The position numbers and the translations under genes were made by a program. DNA of 64,000 nucleotides from positions 9,577,374-9,641,373 of the forward strand of contig OW028580.1 of NCBI GenBank assembly GCA_932294295.1, read 5' to 3'. Every line of letters starts with the position of its first letter. The stretch's first letter is position 1. Below the pieces are notes generated by a model. That model had not been told where the DNA came from. It was given only the letters and a program-made list of their open reading frames with translations, and did not search any database. The DNA is from Alitta virens. Lineage: Eukaryota; Annelida; Polychaeta; Phyllodocida; Nereididae. Positions 1 to 10,494 of the stretch are shown here, piece by piece.

Positions 1-824
1 TCATATCTTCGTAAATAATTATTAGATTTTCAGTCTGTTTTCACTCACATGTAGTATAAATTATGTGTTTTATGATAAGAAAACAACGTTGACATCTCTC
101 AAGAAGAGAATTTCTAATTTCAGGTTTTATGACTTTAAGTCCATAAAATGTGTACCTTTGTGTACTGAAATTTTCATTGTTATCTACAAAATCCATATAG
201 AGCTCTCAAATCATTTTTTTTCTTAAATAATAATAAAATATGCTATGCAGATATTATTGAAAACACTGGTCATGTATGGTTTGCAATTTTTTATGAGCAG
301 AAATATGTTTCCTTACTGTTTAAAAAAATTTTACATCTCTGTTTACGGTGACTTTGAAACCTCCTAGTAGAGATTTATGGAAAATATTTATATTATTAAT
401 ACCAGAAAGTGCTAAGATCAGTGGAATGTTTCATGAGACGGAAAAAATGTTTCTGGATTTATTTATGTATGTAGATATAAAAAAATATAAAAATTAATTA
501 CACAACAATGATGACAATGATGATGAACATGCCAATTAAAGACACAAAGTATTTGATTATAATTACTGTCAATCATGCCAGCTTAATCTAGATTTATAAT
601 GATAATTTATATTAAGCCATAATTCCACTTTCATCATCATTATTAGCGATTACTCCCATCTTTACACTAATTAAAACTCATATTAAGGTATACCTGTAGG
701 TAACTATTGCACTGTACATGGATTGTTTGTATCCATGTACCTACATTTATTTTGATTAATAATTAAAAAGGAGGTACACACAATAAAAATGCACATACTG
801 TGCATTAAAATCAAAATATTATTG
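1..824. other. Left flank, no gene recognised
   Basis: AT-rich sequence up to the target-site duplication of the first giant element. I see no credible coding region; the short reading frames here have no recognisable motif. Confidence 0.5.
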
Positions 825-832
825 CAATAATC

Positions 833-903
833 GGCAAACTGTACTTTGCAAAACGAAACGGAACGGAACGAAACACAAAGGGGGGTCACTTCAGAAAATG
901 TTA
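833..903 (+). repeat. Terminal inverted repeat of giant copy 1, left
   Basis: Reads inward as GGCAAACTGTACTTTGC, then GGAACG/GAAACG iterations, then AAAGGGGGGTCACTTCAGAA. The same order of blocks appears inverted at 10423-10486, at 15515-15571, and inverted at 34562-34631. Confidence 0.85.
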
Positions 904-3900
904 GTGTAAGGCATCATGAATAAGGGGTGTTTGTTCTTATCATGACATGTATATATTATAATTCTTTTGGGAAAAATTCTCCGATTAATCAACTGATAAC
1001 GGCAAATTTGCATTAATGACATATATATCATGGATGATATTTTACTGTCAATAAAAGTTATATATTAATACTTAGACACGAATATCAAGACAAAGAGCAA
1101 GAGATAAGAAATGGATAACTAGTGCATTGCTCAAATTTATTAAGTACAAAAACAAATTATACAGGAAATATTTGAAATACCCAAATGATGTAAATAGACA
1201 GATTTATAAACAGTATAGAAAAAAGAATTAAAAACTTCTTACCTGACTTCGAAAAACGAAAGTTTATTTTGCATATGTTTACTCAAAAATAAAATATGCA
1301 TGGTACAGCTGGAAAATCGTATATATAACGAAACTCCAAACCTTACAAAATAAAGCAGTGAAAGTATTAGGCCTATATAATCTATTTCTGTAGGAATTGG
1401 CAATTTCTGGCCTTTGTGCATCATAATATAATGCCCTATTTATTAACTAGCTACGCTTCGCAAGATAATCGTCAGAGAGAAAGAGAGATAAGTTATATTT
1501 ACTTGCAGTTATAAATATCAAATTTATCTTATCATATGTATTTTCTTTTTTATATCCGTAATATTTAGAGAGGTATCAGAATTAGTGAGGTCTCCTAGAT
1601 AAGCGTTCATTAGCAAATGACTATATCATACCCAGTTGGTTTAATTGATTGTCAAACTAAAAAATAGTCTCGGGTGATGATACCAGGGAGATACAGCCTC
1701 TTGCCATGTGATAACCTATAAGTATACTTATGTATTGTGTATAAAGATATTATTACGAAAGTATTCAACTTCATAAAATAGTAAAAAATAAATTAAATGG
1801 AATTTCTTTTGAAATTTTAAAGTTAAGACAGCTATTTGCACCAACTGTTTAATTTTTCTTTGCATATCATTAATTGGTAAATTGTATGCTTATAAACTTT
1901 TAGACCTTTGCTCAAATCCCCCCCCCCCCCCCCCCACCCTGGGAGCTGTCACCCCCATTGCCCCGGTCTGGATCTGTCAGTGCATATCTTGTGTAAAGTT
2001 TGGGGTTTTTGATTTTTCTGCCTCTTTGATCATGTCTTAACGCTTTGATATCCTCAGCAAAACATGCACGTTTGTCCTACTAATCAGTAGTCCTGACCAG
2101 ATGGCATTAGAGTTATTTACCCCTGAACAAAACCCTTTTTTTTTCGATATTTCTAAACCCAAGCATGGTCACAGTTGAGTAATTAGGTATCAACACTGAA
2201 AATTCTTAATGGTACATGCAAGTTGCATAAGTTGACTTGATATTTTGTACGAATGTAGGGGGAAAAAGTCAAAGAAATAATCTCTAGTGAGAACAAGGTG
2301 GCATTGTAGCAGACATGTGTGGCCATTTAGATAACATCTATCACCACCTTGTTAATGGGCAACTGAAGACCGTTAAATAGCTAATCGTGAGAAATATTTT
2401 TCACTCAGGCATAATAAATCTCAGGTCATTCGTGGTCACTATGTATGATGCCTTACACTGTTGATCAATGAAATTTTAAAGTAGTCTCATGTTCAAGAAA
2501 TAATTTTGTCAAAACACTCCACGGTGTCATACCATTTTTTAACACCTTGAAATCTGATGATGTTATGGTAGATGATTGAAATAAGTCCTGTCATGGTCCT
2601 ACACGTTTGAATATTCATACTTTTTATGTGGGTAGAACCATGAGAGAACATTGGCTATATTAGGTAATTGGCCTTTCAAAATCTTAAATATGAACAATAA
2701 CACACAGTATACATATATATTTCGGTCTTAGCTGATATACATTGTATACTGATTATACCAAAAATTTTGCAGTGTTGTGTTTATTCAATTGCATTTCTAT
2801 CTATGAAGATAAAAATGATCATCATCAATATTTTTTCTTCCCCCTCCCCCCCCCCCCCCCCACAGCTTTCACTTTTTCTTGTTTTTAGATTTTTAAGATT
2901 AAAGTACTACAAGGTGAGCACTTGCTATTTTATGATATTATTCTCCACTGTAATCTGCTGGTCCTGCATGACCATTTAGAATGGTCTATCATGGAAAGAG
3001 TTCTGGTGGCTCCATGCTTTTATGAATAGTTTTAGACAGAGTTAAGAAACAGTACAGAAAAATAAAGAAAGCAGTGGAAGTGTAAGTAGAAATGCAAATT
3101 TGCAATTATCAGCTGATTGGACTACACATTAATCAGAGGGTTTTACTCATAAGAGTTGTAATATACATGTCATGTTTAGTGTCATTTTGCATGTATTTTT
3201 AAGACAAATGTGATGGTGATGTTAAAAAATTCATATCTACATTTTCCACCAGGATTGATACACTAGAGTTTAATCACCAGCCTGCAAAACTCAATTAGAC
3301 CCATATGGTGCACACCTGACAGTTTGCTACAGTTGGCTGATCAAAAGGCCGAGGGGGGGGGGGGGCACTCTGGGGAATTTTCCATGTGAGATAAGATAAC
3401 ACAAATCAATTGTGATATTCAGATATGGTGTAAAGTTCTGAGGTTTCCTAAAGAATTCAAAGTAAATGTCCACTTTTTTTTTTTACCATGTATTATTCTA
3501 AAAAGCTTGAAGTTGCACAGAATGGACAAAAATGTTATGCTAGGTTGCTAATAAACCCCACTTTCTAACCCATAAAAACTCTGTGTGAATTCGGCCTACG
3601 TTTAAGTATCCTATCTTTGCAATGATAATATTCTTGTTTTAAATAATTGAACTAAAATTCTGCCAATGCAAAATTTTAGTATATTGTCTTACCACGGGGG
3701 CGCTTGTCTCCATGGTCTAACCTTCATTATGCAAAAAGCCAGCAAGCCATCCTTGAAATATTTTATATTTGATTTTGAATTATTTTGTTTCTCACACCCC
3801 AGAGAGCTTCATTTTTTCTGGGTTTAGGAAACTGAAACTACATTTTTACACCATAAAATTGAAGTTTATGCGCAGACAATCATTAAAAAACAAAGGAAAT

Positions 3901-4095
3901 CTATCCAGACAAGTATTTATGATGGCTTAATAGTATCTTTCGTAGCAGACAGTCCCAACTTTCACACCATCACAGTCGATCCCAACTTCCTCATACGAGT
4001 ATGCAACTTTGTGAGAGGGCAGTTCTTCACTGTGGTTACTTTTGTTGAGTCATCACTCAAATTCTTGATTTTGTGTCTGCGCTATTTCACAGCCA
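904..4095. other. Non-coding interior of giant copy 1
   Basis: No gene seen. Several blocks resemble the interior of the second giant element: about 1490-1800 resembles 25240-25560, about 2260-2460 resembles 25790-26045, and about 3095-3600 resembles 21035-21560, all in the same strand sense. G/C homopolymers lie at about 1919-1936, 2845-2861 and 3353-3366. The stretch at 1935-1980 is an inverted relative of 9190-9240. Confidence 0.6.
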
Positions 4096-4103
4096 GTGTA
4101 AAT

Positions 4104-6994
4104 TAGGGTGGCCCAAAAAAATCATTTTATCGATATTGTTCAAGACACCCCCTAATTTCTTTCCTTTTCCCACAAAAACTTTCCACAAAAAGTTTCAGGT
4201 TTTTAAACACAGGGGAAGTGGATGCTCACTGATGCTCCAATTTTGTTGATTTAGCTCATAGACAGCGATGCTTACTCCATATCACTCACATCCAAAGACT
4301 TTTTAGAGAAAACAGTAGGACTGACTTCAGTGACTTCAACATAAACTGTGTAGTGTTTACTAGTGTGCAGTGTGACAACAGCTTAGTTTCTTGTCCACAA
4401 TTAATAGTACTGAATATTGACTATTGAGCCCTTCTAAAGCGTGCTATACAACACTACCAAACAACAGAAAGACAGTGGTTAGGTGGACAAGCAAGGATGG
4501 CCACTACAAGACAAAGCAGGGAAATTTTCCTTATTGGTTTATGTTAGCTTAATGCACTTACATGCCTTAAACAGCTGCCAAAAACAAAACAGGTTCTGAA
4601 GAGATTTCATCAGCACCTAAAAGATACAAGGGATGTAAGAAATGCCAGCCTGGCGACATCAGTAGAATTGCTTGGCATTTGGGAAAAGGCAGCCATACCA
4701 ACAATGCTTAAGACACATGTCACTGAAAAAATTGAGGACATTCACAAGAAATAACTTCTGCTGAAAAAGAACAAAGGAAGAAAATCAGAAAACCAGCAAA
4801 GAAGAGAGAAGGAATTTGTTGAACACTTGGACTTCCTCTTTGATATTGCTCATAAGGATGCATTAGCCATGATCAGAATTAGTGAAGATAAACACTGTCT
4901 TATAGACCAAAAGACAGACAGAAAAATGTTTATTGCAAGCAAGGATAAAGAGTTGGAGAAAAAACAAGAACGAAGAGAAGAACGAGAAAGAAAAGAGGAA
5001 GAAAGGAGAAACAGAGCAGCTATGTCAACACCATCTGTGAGCAACTACAAACAAGAAGACAAAGAAGATTCGCAAACTGAAGACATCAATTCTGACATGT
5101 CTGATGAGAGTCATGAATCTGATGATCAATACAAGCCAGCAGGAATGAAGGAAAAGAGGCCAATAAAGGTTCAAAAAGATATGAAAGCACAGAAACTTTT
5201 GACAGTTGATGTTACTAGTGCACTGGATCGAAACAAGACATCAGATCGTCAAGCATTACAACTTATGGTACCAATGGCAGCAGTTTCACTGTCCCGCAGT
5301 ACCATTCAAAGGTCATGCAAGCGAACAAGAAGTGAGGTTGCTGCATCTATTAGAGCTGAATTTGCTCCCACATATCCCCTTGTAGTTCACTGGGACGGAA
5401 AGATACTTCCAGGAATATCTGGTGGAAAAAATGTTAAAAGGTTGCCTGTGCTGGTGTCTGGTGATGGACATGAGAAACTGTTGGGGGTACCAAAGATGGA
5501 AATTGGAAATGCAGAAAATGAAGCAGAAGCTGTTCATCATTTGTTGGTGGAGCGGAACGTCACTGAGAAAATACAGGGTATGTCTTTTGATACTACTGCT
5601 GTCAACACTGGCCGAATAAATGGTGTCTGTGTTCGTCTAGAAAGCAAACTTGGTCATGAACTGTTCTGGTTCGCATGCAGACATCATATGCTGGAACTGG
5701 TCTTGTCCAAATGCTTTACTCTGTGCTTTGGCCCTTCAAGTTCTCCAGACATCCCTTTATTCAAAAGGTTGAAGGCAGTTTGGGAAGATATTAATAAAGA
5801 GAGCTTCTCAGGCCTGGAAATAAAAGAGGAACTGGTGGACCTCCAGCAAACCACAGTGCAGTTTCTGAAGGAAGATGACATTACTGAGCAGGTTAGAGAT
5901 GACTACAAGGAGCTCATTGAACTCACCCTGCTTGTTCTTGGTAGTGCACCAGAAAGAATCCACTGGAGAGCACCTGGAGCTCTTCACCGTGCACGATGGA
6001 TGGCAAAGCTAATATATGCCAGCAAGATTTACCTGTTTCGTCATCAGAGAGCAGTCACATTGACAAAGAAGGAAGAAAAGCAGCTTGCCCGATTTGTGCA
6101 GTTTGGTGCTCTGGTTTACACGAAAGCATGGCTTTCTGCTCCACGTTCTGTTGAAGCTCCTAGAAATGATCTGCAGCTCTGGAAACTTCTCAAATGATAC
6201 CAACTTACAGATCCAGAAATTGGTGCAGCTGCAAGAAATGTCCTCGAGAACCACCTTTGGTACTTGTCTGATGAGTTGATTGGATTAGCTCTTTTTGATG
6301 ACAAGATTCCTCCTGACCAGGGAATTTGAGGAACGCAAAGTAAGGGGGAATGCAGCACTGCTGGAAGATGATGTCAACCTTGGAAGCCTTGCATCATCCA
6401 GAACCACCAGGCTCCTGCACCAATTTAATATAAATGACAAATTTCTTGCTCTGCCTCCAGAGGACTGGAAAAACAATGAAAGCTACTGCCAAGGTCAAGA
6501 CCGTCTAAAGAAACTGTGTGTTGTAAATGACACTGCTGAACGAGGTGTCAAGCTTTTTCATGAATACAACACAATGCTTACAAATGATGAGGAAGAAAAG
6601 CAGATTGTGTTGCAAGATGTGGAGGCACATCGCAAAATAGTGCCCACACAAATCACTAAAAAATCTGCAGTTGAAGCTTTGCAGAAACTGTAACTGTATT
6701 AGACATTTATTGGGTTATAGACGATCATCACTGTTTCTGATGTTATAAATTTTGCAATGGAACTTTACTTACATGTATATTTTAGATGTAGTTATGTATA
6801 ACAAAAATTGTTCTCAATGTTTCAATTAAACGATATGTATAAAACTTTCATTGCCAGTGAGCACTCAGTTCTATTATGAAATAAAAGCTATAAATTTGCC
6901 TACATATTTGTAGTAACATATGTAACAAATTTGGGGGGTGTCTTGCACTATAGCAGAATTTTCATTTTTTCACATACTTACATGGGCCACCCTA
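4104..6994 (+). mobile_element. hAT-like DNA transposon, decayed, nested in giant copy 1
   Basis: The ends are inverted repeats beginning TAGGGTGGCCCA (4104 and, inverted, 6994). Similarity resumes at an inner block CAAGACACCCCC about 40-60 bases inside each end. The 8 bases GTGTAAAT flank both sides (4096-4103 and 6995-7002), an exact target-site duplication of hAT size. One transposase-like gene fills the interior on the plus strand. Total length is 2.9 kb. Confidence 0.85.
4551..6693 (+). pseudogene. hAT-like transposase pseudogene
   Basis: A long open frame (4827-6197) can be read on both sides of stop codons. Upstream the same frame continues to about 4551 but is cut by a TAA at 4752-4754. 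Downstream a TGA at 6195-6197 is followed in the same frame by about 35 readable codons, after which the reading frame shifts near 6300 to the segment ending at 6693. The N-terminal part is lysine/glutamate-rich coiled coil. Recognisable motifs are VVHWDGK, then FDTTAVNTG followed by ACRHHMLEL, which parallels the hAT arrangement of a catalytic aspartate segment followed by a C-x2-H segment; then GALHRARWMAK and EAPRNDLQLW near the end. The hAT-like call also rests on the 8-bp duplication. It is probably inactive. Confidence 0.7.
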
Positions 6995-7346
6995 GTGTAA
7001 ATATTCCAATTATAATGAATTTGAGGGTTCTAACAGTGAGACATAAAATGATTGTTGAAATGAAACCGATGATTCATGAGCATCATCCCATAGCAAACAA
7101 GAATTTAACGAAATTATGACCCTTACAATTATAGTAATACAAAAATGTATGTTAAAAGGAGGTATCATGAAACGCTTATGTCACATTATATTTGCACTAG
7201 GCAAACACCTCACCAATTCACCACTGTTATTAACACAGTATTAATAACCGTGGACTAAAAAAAAAAAATATTCTAAGATTGAGCATTCAACATTTTAAAT
7301 CACTCATGCTATGCCACTCCGATTTATAAACAACCCTTTACAATCT

Positions 7347-7399
7347 CGTTTCGCAAAGTGCAGTTATCCCTAGAGATAACTGTATTTTGCGGAACGAAA
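7347..7399. repeat. TIR-derived palindrome, copy 1a
   Basis: Two arms, GCAAAGTGCAGTTATCC and GATAACTGTATTTTGC, face each other around a few bases and are flanked by CGTTTCG / CGGAACG. The arms match the terminal sequence of the enclosing giant element. Confidence 0.8.
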
Positions 7400-7569
7400 C
7401 AAGATGACCCAAAAGGCTGGCCAGTTTCCAGAAAAACTCAGAAACGGTCCTGGGGGAGGGAAGGGGAGGTTGTTTAAATGTATGGAGAAAAAAAAAGTTA
7501 ATAAGAAAAAAAAGAAGTTTGTTACCAAATTTTATTACACTAATTGTTATAAAACATGTTCTTGTAGGT

Positions 7570-7830
7570 CGACAAGGCCTGTATACACAGCACCATAAGA
7601 GTCAGATGGGGATCTTGTATCTCTGATTCTATTAGGGTAAATAATGGTGTAAGGCAAGGAGGTAGTGTCATCCAGATTGTTTAATATTTTATATGGATGC
7701 ATTAAGCAATAAGCTTCAAAGAAAGAGGATAGGTTTATCTTTTGGTACCGGTCATGTTAATCATCTAATGTATGCTGATGATATTGTTATATTTCACCTA
7801 ATATTATGGCCTACAAGAGCTAATTGAGGT
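7570..7830 (+). pseudogene. LINE reverse transcriptase fragment
   Basis: The plus strand reads VNNGVRQGG near 7635 and, after a frame change, LMYADDIVIF at about 7766-7795. This is the catalytic YxDD box of a non-LTR reverse transcriptase, preceded by the usual 'G-V-R-Q-G' motif. Only about 80 codons remain and they are shifted and truncated. Confidence 0.75.
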
Positions 7831-8807
7831 CTCCTATGAATGCATCTGGAATGTTTTGTGACATACAACACTCCTAGTTTTGGGGAACTGACAAGGAAGG
7901 GGTGCTATGGCCTTCTATGTAGACTGCAAAAGTCGAGTAAACACTTTATTACATGTATGTGTACTTGAACATTATGCCTTCAAGACCTTGCCTTATCATA
8001 TTTGGTACTAATACATACATATTATTATATTATTATACTGGGTAGTTCATAGATAGTTGTAGTTCTAGTAATGGTATGGACCTGTTTTTTTTTTATGCCG
8101 AAATAAAGTCTTTGATGTTGCAGAACAGACCCTTGCGGTATATCAAATGATACATTTCTCTTTTCAGAAACAATTCCATGACATTTAATAATAGTGTGTA
8201 ATTAATATGTATTAGACGTCTATATGTCACTTCGTTTTCGTTTTATTTTTTTTTATTTGTCACATTTGAATTTTACTTTATTCGTATTTAATTAAATATA
8301 AGGCGTGTGTGCAATTTCACAGCTTTTTAGTAAGTTAGTGCACAGCCCCCACAGTATGCTGATGTTTTTTTTATTTTTATTGTTTATTCATGTACTACGG
8401 ACTAACTGTATTGTGTGAAAATAAAAAATCTTAATCTTAATATGATCATGACGTAAAAGCTGTTACGTCAGTGATATGATACAGCTCATATATACATTAC
8501 TATAAAGCTGGTCAGGGCTCTTGTAAAACTGTATAATATTATATATAAAACAGATTTTTAATTTTTTTGGTAGCCTTTCATGACTTAAGTAATATGATTA
8601 AGTTACCACCCGCACTGAAGTGATAACTCTATATCTGTTTAGGCCTAATATGCGCAATTAATTTAAAAAACAAATCTTTTTTCTTAGTTCAGATGTTTTG
8701 GCCAATGCATGTATTTTCTTTGCCAAAGTAAGGAAAAGTCAATTCATATTGCTTGTCATTCTAATAAATAAAATATGTAGAATTACAACACAATACCGCA
8801 AGCACAA

Positions 8808-8842
8808 AGCTTAACAATTAGTGACATCGTAATTGTTAAGCT
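8808..8842. repeat. Perfect 13-bp hairpin
   Basis: AGCTTAACAATTA and its exact inverse are separated by 9 bases. No poly-T or gene context suggests a function; it may be a MITE remnant. Confidence 0.6.
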
Positions 8843-9092
8843 GTATCATTCACATGGGTAAACTCCAAGCCTTATCATCTCATTGTTATATTATCATCTC
8901 ATCACTACGTCTGCCTCTGGTAGCTGGTCATATAAGCTGCTTCTGACCCAGTAGCATTGAGACGTTGACATTGAATGATCAGTCTGATGCTTTGGTTTCA
9001 AAGTGGAAACCATGGTGGGAATTAACTCATGGTTGCTATAGCAACGCTGACCAGACCGGCAGTGGAGACCTCTGGTGTCTTCTGCCAAAAGC

Positions 9093-9128
9093 TTGTTCCG
9101 TTCCGCAAAGTACAGTTATCCCATGGGA
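9093..9128. repeat. TIR-derived half-palindrome, copy 1b
   Basis: TTGTTCCGTTCCGCAAAG leads into TACAGTTATCCCATGGG, after which the second arm is missing. The outer flank is homologous, inverted, to the flank of the palindrome at 16910-16964. Confidence 0.75.
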
Positions 9129-9898
9129 CTTTTTCAGTTGAGATGAGCAGTAAATGCACATATAGCACTTATAACGAATTTATATAATTACGGCAGATCC
9201 AGACGAAGGGCAATGGGGGCAAAAGTATCTTGGGGAGTGGGTGTCAGGTAATATATATACATGCAACAATTTTTAATTGGCAGATAGACTTTCAACAAAG
9301 TAAATACCAGTGGCGTAGCTATAGGGGGTAACCAGTCCCATGGTTTAAGATATGATGTTGACAAAGCAGATTAATACATGTTTATTGTAGGCCTATATCT
9401 AATTTATCCCAGTGTTTATGCCTGTGACTGAATATTTTGCTTCTAAAGTAATTTTTGTTATATCATGTTTGTGTTTGATTGATTATAAAGTATTGACACC
9501 CTGTAAATACCATACATACGCCATATAGTATACCATAAATACAGTACATTTGTACTAAGTAATTTCTCTTGGTAACTCAGTAAACATACACATTCGTTTT
9601 TGTTTTTTTTCCTATACTTGTTGGTTTTCAACATTACATATATATATGTTCGAATATGACTATTTTTATTTAATTTATAAATCATTAGAGATGTGTCAAA
9701 ATTGCCATTGTAAGGCTGAGAGCAGTTTCTCTTATTACTGGACATTTTTTTTAGGCCTAAATGAGGATGTCTTTATATATGATTTGCTCCTGCCAGATTT
9801 CATCCCTCCCCCCCCCCCCCCCTCCTACAAACAAATCTGCGCCGATGGTTGAACGGGCGCTGATAGCTGGCCGCCGTTAGAAAGCCTCTTGTCAATGC

Positions 9899-9960
9899 TT
9901 GTTCCGTTCCGTTAAGTACAGTTATCCCACTGGATAACTGTATTTAGCGAAACGGAACAA
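9899..9960. repeat. TIR-derived palindrome, copy 1c
   Basis: Near-complete palindrome of the type TGTTCCGTTCCG-AAGTACAGTTATCC / GGATAACTGTA-GCGAAACGGAACA. It and its flank align, inverted, with 16370-16460 of the second giant element. Confidence 0.85.
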
Positions 9961-10067
9961 CATGCACGGAGTAAAGGTCTAAATATTATCATTTTAATTT
10001 AACTTTGGACCCAAGCATCACCAGGGACATATAACCCTTGTCTGAGTGTTATCAGCAATGCACACTA

Positions 10068-10195
10068 TCTATCTTATCTATCTATCTTATCTATCTTATC
10101 TACCTTTCTATCTATATCTATCTATCTAATCTATCTATCTATCTAATAGATCTATCTATATTATCTATCTATTATCTATCTATCTATCTTATCTG
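10068..10195. repeat. CTAT microsatellite
   Basis: Irregular CTAT/CTATCTTAT repeat, about 0.3-0.4 kb from the right end of giant copy 1. The matching end of giant copy 2 carries a GATA satellite, the same repeat on the other strand, at 16125-16290. Confidence 0.95.
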
Positions 10196-10422
10196 AGAAA
10201 TCTAACAACAAAAACATTCTTAGTTCAAATAAGCGCATAAAGCAATGCGCAGCATTCGCCTTCCCCCTAAACAACCCCCACCCCCCTCTTTAGTGAATTT
10301 ATTCCCATTAATTCCACCATAAATACCATTAACCCCAGTTGGTACACTGATAGCCATCTCGGTCACACAAGTATACAGTGAAGCTATTGATAACAGACGC
10401 AGTGCAAGATTCGTGCATCTTG

Positions 10423-10486
10423 AAATTTTCTGAAGTGACCCCCCTTTTGGTTTCGTTCCGTTCCGTTCCGTAAAGTACAGTTAGCC
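10423..10486 (-). repeat. Terminal inverted repeat of giant copy 1, right
   Basis: Reads outward as TTTCTGAAGTGACCCCCC, TTCCGTTCCGTTCCG, then AAAGTACAGTTAGCC ending at 10486, followed by the duplicated target CAATAATC. Confidence 0.85.
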
Positions 10487-10494
10487 CAATAATC

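Larger units (their letters stand above)
7003..9092. other. Non-coding interior of giant copy 1, right of the hAT
   Basis: About 7010-7130 resembles 24470-24600 of the second giant element. The rest holds a LINE scrap (separate entry), a hairpin and AT-rich sequence. About 9000-9110 is, inverted, similar to 16960-17030 of the second giant element, next to the same palindrome. Confidence 0.55.
833..10486. mobile_element. Giant TIR transposon, copy 1 (9.65 kb)
   Basis: The element starts GGCAAACTGTACTTTGC at 833 and ends with the inverse, GCAAAGTACAGTTAGCC under slight variation, at 10486. The 8 bases CAATAATC flank it on both sides (825-832 and 10487-10494), an exact target-site duplication. 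Its ends match those of the 19.1-kb element at 15515-34631: the left end here resembles the right end there (shared 'ATGAATAAGGGGTGTTT'), and the right end here resembles the left end there (shared 'GCACTGTGTCTGTTATC' under variation). This copy is therefore in the opposite orientation. No transposase of its own was found. It carries a nested hAT-like element, a LINE scrap, a CTAT satellite near one end and three palindromes made of its terminal sequence. An 8-bp duplication fits hAT, P or Merlin-type integration; the superfamily is unassigned. Confidence 0.85.

Noticed and set aside
4104..6994. hAT-like gene as the transposase of the giant element
   Set aside because: It has its own different tips and its own 8-bp duplication, so it is a nested insertion; whether it can act in trans is unknown.
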